From contig JAEUWI010000059.1 of NCBI GenBank assembly GCA_016791475.1, forward strand, positions 1-42,884: 42,884 bases of DNA, in the 5' to 3' direction. Position numbers and translations under genes: made by a program. The stretch is from Candidatus Hydrogenedentota bacterium. GTDB taxonomy: Bacteria > Hydrogenedentota > Hydrogenedentia > Hydrogenedentales > JAEUWI01. The notes under the pieces are model-generated. The model was not told the origin of the DNA. It was given only the letters and a program-made list of their open reading frames with translations, and did no database searches. Below are positions 16,432-24,806 of this stretch, piece after piece (the stretch's first letter is position 1; the number at the start of each line of letters is the position of its first letter).

Positions 16432-17994
16432 TTACTTCGCCATTTCCACCGCGCGGGTTTCTCGAACTACGGTAACGCGGATCTGGCCGGGATAGGTCAT
16501 TTCGGTTTCCACGCGTCGGGCCACGTCGCGGGCCATAGCGGAGGCCTCGGCATCGCTCACGCGGTCTGGCTGGACCACCAGGCGCACCTCGCGGCCCGCC
16601 TGAATCGCGAAGGCCTTTTCCACGCCGTCAAACTCGTTGGCAATCTGCTCCAACTGTTCGAGGCGCTTGATGTAGTTCTGCATGGTCTCGCTGCGGGCGC
16701 CGGGACGCGACGCCGACATGGCGTCGGCCGCCTGAACCAGCACGGCGATAACCGAGTTCATGGGCATTTCGTTGTGGTGGGCGCCAATGGCGTTGCACAC
16801 GGTCTCGTTCTCGCCATGACGCTTGGCTATGTCGTGACCCAGGATGGCGTGGGACCCTTCCACTTCGTGGGTCAGGGCCTTGCCCATGTCGTGGATGAGG
16901 CCGGCGCGCTTGGCTTCCTGGATATTCAGGCCGAGTTCAGCCGCCATGATACCGGAAAGGTGGCAGACCTCGATGGAGTGCTGCAAAACATTCTGGCCGT
17001 AGGATGTACGGAAGCTCAAGCGGCCCATGAGCTTGACGATTTCGGGGTGCAGACCGTGCACGTCGGCCTCGAGGCAGGCGGCCTCGCCGCGCTCTTTGAT
17101 GGTCTTCGCCATTTCCTCGTTGACTTTTTCCACCATCTCCTCGATGCGGGCGGGGTGAATGCGACCGTCCTGAATCAGACGTTCCAGGGTGATGCGGGCC
17201 ACCTGGCGGCGAATCGGGTCAAAGCCCGACAGGATAACGGCTTCGGGGGTGTCGTCGATGATGACATTGATACCCGTGGCGTTTTCCAGCGCGCGAATGT
17301 TGCGCCCTTCGCGGCCGATGATCCGGCCCTTCATCTCGTCGCTGGGCAGGTTGACCACGGAAACCGTCGTCTCGGCCACGTGATCCGAGGCGCAGCGTCC
17401 GATGGCTTCGCTGATGATCCAGCGGGCCTTTTTCTCGGCCTGCTCCTTCAGCTCGTCTTCCGTGCGCTTAAGCTGGAGGGCGCAGTCGCGCTTGACCTCG
17501 TTTTCGAGCGTGATAAACAGTTCACGGCGGGCCTGATCCGCCGTAAGTCCAGAGATATCTTCGAGTTTCTGGGTCTGGTCCTTGATGAGCGCGGCGACCT
17601 TCTCGAGTTCCTTTTCGAGGGCCTTTTCCCGCTTGACGAGCTCCCGTTCCTGGGTGGCGAGGGCCACGGCGTTCTTGTCGAGGACTTCGGCGCGCTTGTC
17701 GACCGCCTCTTCCTTGGTCAGGATACGCTTCTCAATGGAGGCGATTTCCTTGCGCTGCTCCCGGGCTTCCTGCTCCATTTTTGCGCGCAGGTCAATTTCG
17801 AGCTCTTTGACGCGGGTCTTGGCTTCCTTCTCCCGAGTAGCCGATTCCCGTTCCACGTCCGAAAGGAGCTGGGCCGCATCGCGGCGCGCCTTCCCCAGAA
17901 GGCTGTTGCCCCGGGCCTGCGACAAGACGACACAGGCGACGTAACCCACAATCAGGCCTCCGATTCCGCCTGAGATAACGCTTGCAATATCCAT
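16432..17994 (-). CDS. rny: Ribonuclease Y
   Basis: A 520-residue RNase Y of normal family length. An N-terminal transmembrane helix (about 5-25: [19 protein letters not shown]) is followed by a long coiled coil (about 30-195). A KH domain includes [10 protein letters not shown] (about 220-229), and the HD domain has H-HD residues around [18 protein letters not shown] (HD near 369) and [10 protein letters not shown]. The C-terminal part is the conserved RNase Y tail ([12 protein letters not shown]). It is the membrane-anchored endonuclease that starts mRNA decay in bacteria lacking RNase E. An AGGCGGAGG-type ribosome binding site precedes the ATG. Upstream lies a 250-nt leader from a strong promoter. 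ymdB follows. Confidence 0.98.
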   Translation of the reverse strand: MDIASVISGGIGGLIVGYVACVVLSQARGNSLLGKARRDAAQLLSDVERESATREKEAKTRVKELEIDLRAKMEQEAREQRKEIASIEKRILTKEEAVDKRAEVLDKNAVALATQERELVKREKALEKELEKVAALIKDQTQKLEDISGLTADQARRELFITLENEVKRDCALQLKRTEDELKEQAEKKARWIISEAIGRCASDHVAETTVSVVNLPSDEMKGRIIGREGRNIRALENATGINVIIDDTPEAVILSGFDPIRRQVARITLERLIQDGRIHPARIEEMVEKVNEEMAKTIKERGEAACLEADVHGLHPEIVKLMGRLSFRTSYGQNVLQHSIEVCHLSGIMAAELGLNIQEAKRAGLIHDMGKALTHEVEGSHAILGHDIAKRHGENETVCNAIGAHHNEMPMNSVIAVLVQAADAMSASRPGARSETMQNYIKRLEQLEQIANEFDGVEKAFAIQAGREVRLVVQPDRVSDAEASAMARDVARRVETEMTYPGQIRVTVVRETRAVEMAK

Positions 17995-18243
17995 TTACAT
18001 AAACCTCCGCCCTGTAAAGGGTTATACAGTATTAACAACCGGCGGAAGGTGCTATGAACAGGCAAGGATTTAGATCAGATTGTCAGTCCAGAGGGTAAAT
18101 TTGGCGCTGCGTGCCTGAATGACAAGATACGACATTAAAAAATCACCGTATGAATAAATAGCCGGAAACCCAAAGGTTGGGGCCGGATATTGACCTGAAT
18201 CCTTGCTTCTCACATACCTGATGCCGGAGCAGAAATATTAGTT
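17995..18243 (-). ncRNA. Structured 250-nt leader / candidate regulatory RNA upstream of rny
   Basis: Transcription from the promoter at 18251-18279 would start near 18244 and read through about 250 nt before the rny ATG. Two helices can form. Helix A pairs 18213-18222 with 18142-18152 (AUCA/UGAU plus GUAUG/CAUAC) and is followed at once by six Us (18137-18142), like a terminator. Helix B pairs 18191-18206 with 18062-18077 (15 of 16 pairs, including GCAAGGAUU/AAUCCUUGC). A small hairpin CCGG-AACC/GGUU-CCGG lies inside. Helices A and B interleave, so they form either a pseudoknot or mutually exclusive states. No known riboswitch consensus was recognised; it could be an attenuator or a separate short RNA. 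Confidence 0.45.
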
Positions 18244-18250
18244 GCCCCTC

Positions 18251-18279
18251 ATTATAGGGTTGCGGATGGGGGAAGTCAA
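18251..18279 (-). promoter_or_regulatory. Strong sigma-70-type promoter reading toward rny
   Basis: Minus strand TTGACT (18274-18279), 17-bp spacer, TATAAT (18251-18256). This is one of the best consensus matches in the window. It points at rny, whose ATG is about 250 nt downstream. Confidence 0.75.
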
Positions 18280-18311
18280 CGCGGCGCGGGGGCTTGGGGG
18301 GCGCGGGATGG

Positions 18312-18779
18312 TCAGCGGACGGAAAAGCCGTTGGCGTCGAAGGTGAAGCGCATTCCGCACTCGACACAGAGGCCGACGCTGATGATGGGATGGGGAATGT
18401 CCATGAAAATGACCGGAGCGAAATCCAAATCCGGGATCCCGGGGATATTCAAGTCCACCCAAAATAGATAACGCCATTGGGGCACGCTCTCCACGCCGCT
18501 GATTGGTGCGTGATAGATCTCGTGACTTACCATGGTCACAATTTCTTGCTTCACACCAAGGTTTAGCCAAACTTGTATTTCCGACTCAGATCGAGCGTCT
18601 TCACGGGCGTGTAGCGTTGGGCAACTGCCGGGCAAAATGTGTGCTGGTGAGGCCGTGTCAACGACGGCATCGCTCCAAGTATGTACAATTTCATACGATT
18701 CAGTAGTGCGCGGAAAAGTCGCACTCAGGGGTGTTCGCCACTTTAACCGCTCAAATGTACCGAGTTTACGATGTTTCAC
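18312..18779 (-). CDS. Putative retropepsin-like aspartic protease (clan AA)
   Basis: A 155-residue protein with a weak but suggestive clan AA signature. The stretch DAVVDTASPAHILP (about 37-50) resembles the active-site loop (hhDTGAxxSllP), with DTA in place of DTG. Further on, beta strands (YLFWVDLNIPGIPDLDFAPV) and a C-terminal HPIISVGLCVECGMRFTFD segment resemble the 'iLLGxxfL..xxxhxFD' end of bacterial retropepsin-like proteins. The Gly to Ala change in the catalytic triplet could reduce activity. No signal peptide. It is divergent from the DUF5678-like gene at 18928, a family that frequently neighbours such proteases. Assignment is by pattern only, and it could simply be a hypothetical protein. 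Confidence 0.5.
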   Translation of the reverse strand: MKHRKLGTFERLKWRTPLSATFPRTTESYEIVHTWSDAVVDTASPAHILPGSCPTLHAREDARSESEIQVWLNLGVKQEIVTMVSHEIYHAPISGVESVPQWRYLFWVDLNIPGIPDLDFAPVIFMDIPHPIISVGLCVECGMRFTFDANGFSVR

Positions 18780-18915
18780 GATTGGACTCTCCGTCCATGA
18801 TACGCCCTGGAAGTGCGTTTGGCAAACGGTGCGAAAGTTTCCAAGGCTTTTGCACTCTTGATTGAGAGACTATAAAACCTTAAATCAAATGCTGGACGGC
18901 TTGGGCAGCGAGGGG

Positions 18916-18921
18916 TATAAT
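18916..18921 (+). promoter_or_regulatory. Consensus -10 box seven bases before the ATG
   Basis: TATAAT at 18916-18921 is followed by AGGTGT and then ATG (18928). A start site at normal distance from this box would coincide with the ATG, giving a leaderless transcript. The -35 (CTGGAC, 18892-18897, 18-bp spacer) is weak. A second possible -10, TATAAA, lies at 18871-18876. Confidence 0.5.
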
Positions 18922-18927
18922 AGGTGT

Positions 18928-19215
18928 ATGAGCGCCACTCTTACCAGATCCGAGACCGAAGTCGAGGCGAACGCCGCATTCGACATTCTCCGCGACGAAG
19001 CATTTTTTGTTGCGCATGAGGCCGAGTTCATGCGGGACTATCCGGGCAAGTTCGTCGCGATTCGGGGCGAAGAGGTTTTTGGTGTTTCGGACACCCGTCG
19101 TGGGCTTATTGAGTTGGCCTATGAACGATTCGGACGAGATGTCTACTTCTTCGCCCGAAAAGTATGCCCGGAGTCGTTTTCCGCTCCTGATGATCCGGTG
19201 TTCCTGGTTTTTTAG
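18928..19215 (+). CDS. DUF5678-like small protein
   Basis: A 95-residue cytoplasmic protein from ATG 18928 (MSATLTRS). The frame is open 22 codons further upstream, but that part is not conserved-looking and contains the -10 box. Residues about 25-85 (FFVAHEAEFMRDYPGKFVAIRGEEVFGVSDTRR... RDVYFFARKV, quoted in parts) match the general DUF5678 pattern: a helix, 'hPGKWVAI', a short hairpin and 'VYFxxV'. Such proteins often sit next to retropepsin-like genes, and here the candidate protease at 18312-18779 is divergent rather than downstream. Role unknown, possibly a small adaptor or antitoxin-like partner. Confidence 0.65.
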   Translation: MSATLTRSETEVEANAAFDILRDEAFFVAHEAEFMRDYPGKFVAIRGEEVFGVSDTRRGLIELAYERFGRDVYFFARKVCPESFSAPDDPVFLVF

Positions 19216-19266
19216 AACAACCAGACCCGATATGTGTGCGCAAATCGCTCATTGGTTTTTTGTTCC

Positions 19267-19692
19267 TCACGGATACGCATCAAACGTCGCGAAGCTCAGA
19301 TTGAAGCCCCGCAGCACCAGTTCCGCATCGCGCGAAACTACGAGCCGCAAATCTTTCGCAATTCCGAAGTCGTGCTGACCCGCGACCCCGTGGAGCTTCA
19401 TCCAGATAAACTCCGGCAGGGGTTGGTTCGGGTAAAGGTCGCGGTAGTTGTCCGATGGCGATACCGTCATTTCGTGAAAGGTGACTCCGGTCAGTTTCGA
19501 GGCTTCTATCGCAACTCGCACGCGGGGAACCACGAAGAAACAAGGGAATTCCTCCAGCACTTCGCCGGACGGCCAGTAGTCTAACTCGATTTCCAATTCG
19601 TGCACGATCGGTGGATGGACGGATGTGTCCAGACGAGTTCTTCCAACCATGCTACTCGCCACTTCTGGTTCAATGCAGGAAAACCCTGGCAC
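19267..19692 (-). CDS. Protein of unknown function coupled to the sigma-54 activator
   Basis: A 141-residue protein with alternating beta-strand character and many aromatics (PCFFVVPRVRVAIEA; LPEFIWMKLHG; LRLVVSRDAELVLRGFNL). No signal peptide or known domain. The GTG at 19692 is chosen because it lies 3 bp after the stop of the sigma-54 activator, and GGAGGGGTGA, overlapping that stop, provides a good ribosome binding site about 10 nt upstream. That implies translational coupling. ATG 19650 is an alternative start. The spacing of HExT...W..L.G....DF is loosely like the protein at 18312-18779, but homology is not established. Confidence 0.6.
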   Translation of the reverse strand: MPGFSCIEPEVASSMVGRTRLDTSVHPPIVHELEIELDYWPSGEVLEEFPCFFVVPRVRVAIEASKLTGVTFHEMTVSPSDNYRDLYPNQPLPEFIWMKLHGVAGQHDFGIAKDLRLVVSRDAELVLRGFNLSFATFDAYP

Positions 19693-19695
19693 GCC

Positions 19696-21087
19696 TCACC
19701 CCTCCAGCCCGTATTCCTTCATCTTCCGCCACAGGGTTGAGCGTGAGATTCCCAGCAGCTTGGCGGCTTTGGTCTGATTGCCTTTGAGCGACTCCAGCGT
19801 GGTCTGGATGTGGTTCTTTTCCAGTTCCACCAGGGTCATGACGCTGCGCTCAGCCTGGTGGGCGATGCGCAGGCGGGGCTTGATGCCGAACTGGACCTGG
19901 TCGGGCAGGTCGACCGCGTGGATGTGGGGGCCGTCGGCCATGATGACGGCGTGGGCGATGATGGTCTCCAGTTCGCGCACGTTGCCGGGGAATTCGTAGT
20001 GGGCCAGCAGACTTTTGGTTTGGTCGTCGAGCCCGGAGACCTGTTTGCCATAGCGGCTGTTGGCGAGCTTGATGAAATGCTGGATCAGGCTGGGCAGGGC
20101 TTCCATGCGTTCGCGCAAGGGGGGAATGCGAATCTGCACCACGTTAAGCCGGAAGTAAAGATCCTCGCGGAAGCGATTCTCCTCCACGGCGGTTACCAGG
20201 TCGCGATTCGTCGCCGCAATGATGCGGACGTTGACGCGCGTTGACGTGCTTGCGCCCACGCGGCGGATCTCGCCGTTCTGCAATACGCGCAAGAGCTTGG
20301 CCTGGGTAATGGGGGCCATGTCGCCGATTTCGTCCAGGAAAATGGTGCCGCCGTTGGCTTCCTCGAAGAGGCCGACTTTGTCTTGATTCGCCCCGGTGAA
20401 GGCGCCCTTCACGTGGCCAAACATCTCACTTTCGAGCAGGGCCTCGGGCAACGCCGCGCAGTTGATCGCGACAAAGGGCTTGTCCTTTCGCGCACTCAGG
20501 CGGTGGACCGCGTTGGCCAACACCTCTTTGCCCGTGCCGCTCTCGCCGAGAAGGAGGACGGTGCCGTCGGTGGGCGCGACCTTCTGCAGCAGCCGGATGA
20601 CCCGCTGCATGGCCGGGCTGTTGCCCGCGAGTTCCTCCACCATCCCCTGCTCATAGCGGTCCGCCGTGGTGGCCAGCGCGTGGACCTGCCGCGCCTTGGT
20701 CACCACCAGCGCCACATCGGAAGGCGGGCTGGACTTGGGCAGATAGAAAAAAGCGCCCTGACGGACCCCTTCCAACGCCCGATCCATCTCGTAGATATCA
20801 AATAGCAGAATAAGCCGCGCCGCCGGATTCTGCTCGCGGATAAACGAAACCAGATCGACGTCACTGTCCTGATTCAAATCGAGATCGAGGATGATGACGT
20901 CAAAGGGATGCCTCCCCACCAGACGCAGCACCCCCGCGGCGTCATGACAACGCTCCGTCCGGGCATGCTCCGTGGACAGGAAGTGCCCCACCGTATGGCC
21001 ATAGGCCACATCGGCACAGGCGATCAAAATATCCCCAAAGCGGTCCCGGAGGGGTGCGCTCTTCATTGCAACACGTGAAGCTTTCAT
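19696..21087 (-). CDS. Sigma-54-dependent transcriptional activator with degenerate receiver
   Basis: A 463-residue NtrC-family regulator. Order: receiver-like domain (about 12-125), AAA+ domain (about 145-380), Fis-type helix-turn-helix (about 420-460: NQTKAAKLLGISRSTLWRKM). The AAA+ part is intact, with Walker A GESGTGKE, the sigma-54-contacting GAFTGA loop, Walker B GTIFLDEIGDM and an arginine-finger region FREDLYFRLNV. The receiver keeps the phospho-acceptor position (VIILDLDLN) and the Lys (FYLPKS). The acidic pair after strand 1 is replaced (ILIACAD), and the usual Thr/Ser after strand 4 is absent (LILLFDIYE), so phosphorylation is doubtful. No histidine kinase is nearby. Start chosen at MKASRV; a long upstream extension is unlikely. 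Confidence 0.9.
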   Translation of the reverse strand: MKASRVAMKSAPLRDRFGDILIACADVAYGHTVGHFLSTEHARTERCHDAAGVLRLVGRHPFDVIILDLDLNQDSDVDLVSFIREQNPAARLILLFDIYEMDRALEGVRQGAFFYLPKSSPPSDVALVVTKARQVHALATTADRYEQGMVEELAGNSPAMQRVIRLLQKVAPTDGTVLLLGESGTGKEVLANAVHRLSARKDKPFVAINCAALPEALLESEMFGHVKGAFTGANQDKVGLFEEANGGTIFLDEIGDMAPITQAKLLRVLQNGEIRRVGASTSTRVNVRIIAATNRDLVTAVEENRFREDLYFRLNVVQIRIPPLRERMEALPSLIQHFIKLANSRYGKQVSGLDDQTKSLLAHYEFPGNVRELETIIAHAVIMADGPHIHAVDLPDQVQFGIKPRLRIAHQAERSVMTLVELEKNHIQTTLESLKGNQTKAAKLLGISRSTLWRKMKEYGLEG

Positions 21088-21094
21088 GCCTGCC

Positions 21095-21124
21095 ATTGTA
21101 CCATAATGAAGCGAAGCCGTGAAA
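21095..21124 (-). promoter_or_regulatory. Promoter of the sigma-54 activator, likely leaderless
   Basis: Minus strand TTTCAC (21119-21124), 18-bp spacer, TACAAT (21095-21100), then 7 nt to the ATG at 21087. The distance predicts a start site at or next to the ATG. No Shine-Dalgarno sequence at a usable distance is seen before that ATG. Confidence 0.45.
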
Positions 21125-21158
21125 TGAAATCTCAACGCGCACGCGATTGCAACGTTAG

Positions 21159-22700
21159 TCAGCCGGCGGTGTCCGTGAAACCAAAGGCGTAGAGACGGCA
21201 ATCCCGCATGATAAAGCGAAGGCGGACAGGCCTTCCGGCGAGGGACGCAACATCGGAGCCCTCTCCCCAGGACACGGGCGTCCGCACTGAGTTCCCGCAA
21301 AGGAGGGTCGCCTCCGCCCGGGAGAAGCCGGAAATCGGCGCGCCGACTTCGTCCAGCAGCTCAACCTGAACACTACCACCGCCGCCCGCGTCCATGTTCA
21401 ATTCAAGCCGGTTGCCGCTGAAGATCAGGGGACGCGTCGTCAATTCCCCGCCCGTGTAGTCCGCGTCCGCCGATACAAAGCCGTCCAGACGGAGGGTGGT
21501 CACAGAGATACCGCTGAGGAGTCCCTGGGCCGCCGGATCGACAAAGCCATCGTGGTCCTTGTTGGTGCCCGCATAGTAGATCCAGATTTCATCGCCCATG
21601 GGGATCGGGTTGGGAATGGCCCACACCATCTTCGAGTCGAAGGCGCCCGAGAGGCCCGGTGCCAGAAAGGGGCGTCGCCCGCCCACCCGCTCAAAGTGGA
21701 TGCCGTCACGACTCGCGTTCAGGCGCACATCGATCGTGGCCGGGCCGAGATTCTCGCCACTTTTTGGATTCTCCACATCCTTCACGCCCCAGCGCTGGCC
21801 CTCGGGGCGACGCTTGAAATGCCAGAAGGGTTGGCTGAGCATCAGATAGAGCCCCTCTTCGTCGGGATAGCGAAACACCGCGCCGCCGTAATAGTCCACC
21901 GGCGGCTTGGGCGTGGGAGAAGCGTAGGTGGCATCATCCACAGCATCCGCCTGGAGCACCAGGGTTTCGTTCTCCCACTTCGTCAAGTCGTCCGACTCCA
22001 GACGCCGGATGATCCGCGAGCGGGAAGGTGTGCCAGGGTTGGGATTGCGCCGGGTATAGAGCACATAGCGCCCAACCTGCCGATCCCAGAAGGCGATGCT
22101 CTGTGTATCGCAGTCGCCAATGTTCTCATGCATCCATTGCGTCCAGTGGATGCCGTCGTGTGAGGTGTAGGAATAAAGCTGTTGTGCCGTGGGTTCGTTG
22201 TAGCCCTTGCTCTGGCTTCGGTAGCGCTGCTCGGGGGACGCGTTGGGATCGATCCACACCGCGCATCCGCCAATACGACTCGGCATCACGATGTTGTTTT
22301 CCATTGAGCCATTCAGCGGGAAGATTCCCAGCGCCGGCTTCTCAAAGTGGATGCCATCGGTGGACTCCGCATAGGCCACCTGCACCGTATCGCCAAAGCG
22401 CACGTCATACCAGAGCCGCGTCTTTCCGTTCTCCCGAAGTACGCTGCAATACAGGCCGATACTCCCGTCCGCCGCCTCTTCCCACGGCGCATCGGGTAGA
22501 AGCACCGGACCCTCGAGTCGTTTCGACGGTGTATTCATCGTAAAGGTAACGCCCGACGCGGACTCGACTACACTTTGGTCAAGAAAGAGTTGCTTTCGGT
22601 CGCCAATGTCCAACACGCCGCTCGGTTCTGCAACCACCATGCTTCGGGACGAAGCCATGACCGCAACGGTAGCCAGCAGTACTATCAGAAGTGACTTCAT
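21159..22700 (-). CDS. Secreted GH32/43-like beta-propeller protein
   Basis: A 513-residue exported protein. ATG 22700 (MKSLLIVLLATVAVMASSRS) begins a signal peptide, with GGAGG about 11 nt upstream. The mature part begins LDIGDRKQLFLDQSVVE and has repeated propeller-blade patterns: TRLWYDV...VAYAESTDGIHFEKP, YSYTSHDGIHWTQW, RYVLYTRRNP, VRLNASRDGIHFERV and IWIYYAGTNKDHDGF. These resemble five-bladed propellers of GH32/43/68 and related 'hypothetical glycosyl hydrolase' proteins common in planctomycete-type genomes. A C-terminal beta-sandwich (about 400-510) contains GGSVQVELLDEVG, as in carbohydrate-binding modules. Likely a periplasmic or extracellular glycan-processing or binding protein. 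The catalytic residues cannot be assigned with certainty. Confidence 0.75.
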   Translation of the reverse strand: MKSLLIVLLATVAVMASSRSMVVAEPSGVLDIGDRKQLFLDQSVVESASGVTFTMNTPSKRLEGPVLLPDAPWEEAADGSIGLYCSVLRENGKTRLWYDVRFGDTVQVAYAESTDGIHFEKPALGIFPLNGSMENNIVMPSRIGGCAVWIDPNASPEQRYRSQSKGYNEPTAQQLYSYTSHDGIHWTQWMHENIGDCDTQSIAFWDRQVGRYVLYTRRNPNPGTPSRSRIIRRLESDDLTKWENETLVLQADAVDDATYASPTPKPPVDYYGGAVFRYPDEEGLYLMLSQPFWHFKRRPEGQRWGVKDVENPKSGENLGPATIDVRLNASRDGIHFERVGGRRPFLAPGLSGAFDSKMVWAIPNPIPMGDEIWIYYAGTNKDHDGFVDPAAQGLLSGISVTTLRLDGFVSADADYTGGELTTRPLIFSGNRLELNMDAGGGGSVQVELLDEVGAPISGFSRAEATLLCGNSVRTPVSWGEGSDVASLAGRPVRLRFIMRDCRLYAFGFTDTAG

Positions 22701-22892
22701 CGTGACCAGCGCCTCCAAGAAGGATGGGGGATCTTATTGCGCGTAATGGATACCCCGCACTGTGCCGCGCACACCGGAGCCACACCGGGCTGTCCTGTCC
22801 GGCGTGCACCCGACCACAGCGGGGAATAGACCCTGGAAAAGGATACGCGAGACTAATGGTCGCCGCGATGTTTGTACCCGTCCACGGGCACC

Positions 22893-24653
22893 CTACCCCC
22901 GGTCGCTGTCAGTGAGGATCTTTCGCTTGGCCTGGCTTGCCCGCTTGTTTTCGGGTACCAGATCGCCGAACCAGGCGTCGTTCTTGCGCATGATCATGAC
23001 GGCGCGGTGGCACACGTCGCAGGAGACTTCGGCGCCTTCGGTGGTGGATTCGTTGAGCTGGATGAAGGTGCTGCAGAAGGGGCAGGCGATGCTGCGTTCT
23101 GAACTCTTGTGGTAGTCCTGAAGGATGCGGTCGATCTTGCCGTTGCGATAGCTTCGGATGAGGGCGTCGGCGCAGTCCGGGTCGAACTGGGTGCCTTTGT
23201 TTTCTTCAATGATCCTGATGGCCTTTTCTGGATCAAGGCCTTTGCGATAGGGGCGGTTGCTGGTGAGGGCATCGAAGGTGTCGCCCACGGCCACGGCGCG
23301 TCCCTCGATGGGGATCTCTTCGCCGGCGAGGCCATAGGGATAGCCCTTGCCGTCGTATCGCTCGTGGTGGTAGAGGCAATAGGGGATGAGGGGGACGAGG
23401 AAGTCCACGTCGCGGAGGAGCTGCGCCCCTTTCTCCGGGTGCACTTTGATCTTCTCGAATTCTTCGTCGGTAAGGCGGTCGGGCTTGCGGAGGATAGCGT
23501 CGTCTACGGCGATCTTGCCGACATCGTGGAGCACGCCGCCCATACGAACTTCTTTTAATTTTTCTTCGGGCCAACCCAGTTCTTTGGCGACTTCGATGGT
23601 AAAATTGGTTACACGCCACGTGTGGCCCACGGTGTAGTGGTCCCGCAATTCGATGGCGTTGGCGAGCACAAGGAGCGTGTCTTCGTAGGCCTTTTCCAGC
23701 ATGCGGACGTACTGAGCGTTCTTGATCGCGACGCCCGCGGGCCCGGCAAGTGCCACGAGAAGTTCCAGGTCGCTGTTGACGAAGGCGTTGGTGGTGCCGC
23801 GGGTGTCCACGTAGATGACGCCGAGGCATTCCTTCTGGCAGGTGAGGGGTGCGCACATGGCGGAGGCGATATTCTGACTGATGATGCTGGCACCGGCCTC
23901 GAAACGGGAATCGTCGGCCGCGTCGTAGGTGATGATGGCTTCACCGTGCTCGTAGGCGCGATTGACGATGGACGAACTGATTTTGACTTCCGCATTCTTA
24001 TCGCCGGAGCGGACAAACTCGGTGACGAGTTCGTCGCTGCCCGGAACGTGAAGGAGGATGACGCCGTTGTGGGCGGGAATGAGCTGGAAAATTTCCTGCA
24101 TCACCCGCTCGAACAGCTTGTTGAGGTTGCGTTCGCTGGTAATAATCTCGTTGGCGGCGTAGACCGCCCGCAGGCGCTGCTGAATCTCGGCCAGCTTCGT
24201 ATCGTTGGCGGCGGCGCCGGGACTCTGGAAAAACGTTTCGAACACGTTGGACGCTTTGGCGGTTTCAAAGTGCCCGCCCAGGGTGTTGTCGAACTTTACA
24301 CCGCCGCTACTGCCCCGCTCGGCTTCGCGGGTTGCCTTGGCCTGAATTTCCTCCTGGGAGAGCGCCTCGGCCTCGAAGCGCAGTTCCTGGGTGCCCAGGC
24401 GGAGCACATCGCCATGAGACAGTTTATATTCCAGGATGCGCCGATCACCGATGAAACTGCCGTTGCCGCTGCCCAGATCCCGGACAATGGTGGCGTGTTC
24501 GTTCTGCTCGATGACGGCATGCTGCCGGGAGATCTGGAGGTCTTCCAGTTGGAGGTCATTGTCGGGGTTTCGACCAATTGACAGTTTTCGCGTTATTTCA
24601 ATGGAGCGCCCCTGAAGGGGTCCCGTGAGTATGACCACCCGCTCTTTTCTCAT
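22893..24653 (-). CDS. FHA-GAF-HD-GYP c-di-GMP phosphodiesterase
   Basis: A 586-residue cytoplasmic signalling protein with four parts. FHA domain (about 1-95) has SIGR (25-28), ISRQH (41-45) and GSGNGSFI (61-68), a phosphothreonine-binding module. GAF domain spans about 168-312. HD-GYP domain (about 330-515) has LHDVGK (HD 376-377), VHPEKG, YHHERYDGKGYP (HHE 429-431, GYP 437-439) and VGDTFDALTS; all expected metal ligands are present, so c-di-GMP hydrolysis is likely. A C-terminal zinc-ribbon-like segment has CPFC (524-527) and CDVC (545-548). It is divergent from the exopolysaccharide operon that starts at 25157, which suggests control of that operon or of pilus behaviour through c-di-GMP. 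The FHA domain could read phosphorylation by a Ser/Thr kinase not present here. Confidence 0.93.
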   Translation of the reverse strand: MRKERVVILTGPLQGRSIEITRKLSIGRNPDNDLQLEDLQISRQHAVIEQNEHATIVRDLGSGNGSFIGDRRILEYKLSHGDVLRLGTQELRFEAEALSQEEIQAKATREAERGSSGGVKFDNTLGGHFETAKASNVFETFFQSPGAAANDTKLAEIQQRLRAVYAANEIITSERNLNKLFERVMQEIFQLIPAHNGVILLHVPGSDELVTEFVRSGDKNAEVKISSSIVNRAYEHGEAIITYDAADDSRFEAGASIISQNIASAMCAPLTCQKECLGVIYVDTRGTTNAFVNSDLELLVALAGPAGVAIKNAQYVRMLEKAYEDTLLVLANAIELRDHYTVGHTWRVTNFTIEVAKELGWPEEKLKEVRMGGVLHDVGKIAVDDAILRKPDRLTDEEFEKIKVHPEKGAQLLRDVDFLVPLIPYCLYHHERYDGKGYPYGLAGEEIPIEGRAVAVGDTFDALTSNRPYRKGLDPEKAIRIIEENKGTQFDPDCADALIRSYRNGKIDRILQDYHKSSERSIACPFCSTFIQLNESTTEGAEVSCDVCHRAVMIMRKNDAWFGDLVPENKRASQAKRKILTDSDRG

Positions 24654-24718
24654 GAATTCCCAGCTCCTGAGCGCACAGTCGCGCCGCGACGGTTCAAAAG
24701 ATACCTTATCGGATTAAG

Positions 24719-24747
24719 TATATAGCATGATTGTGCCGATAAACCAA
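24719..24747 (-). promoter_or_regulatory. Promoter of the HD-GYP gene
   Basis: Minus strand TTGGTT (24742-24747), 17-bp spacer, TATATA (24719-24724), giving a leader of roughly 60 nt to the ATG at 24653. It lies back to back with the promoter at 24846-24874. Confidence 0.5.
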
Positions 24748-24806
24748 GTCAATAATATATGTAACTCCTAGCGGTGCTTGATGGTGCGCGATCCGGACGC
24801 GGTTTG

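Noticed and set aside
15679-17973. 764-codon plus-strand frame across ymdB and rny
   Set aside because: Spans two confidently identified minus-strand genes and the hairpin between them; His/Gly-rich composition is typical of an antisense shadow.
17995-18243. 6S RNA upstream of rny
   Set aside because: Length is suitable, but the long closing stem with a central bubble typical of 6S RNA could not be drawn.
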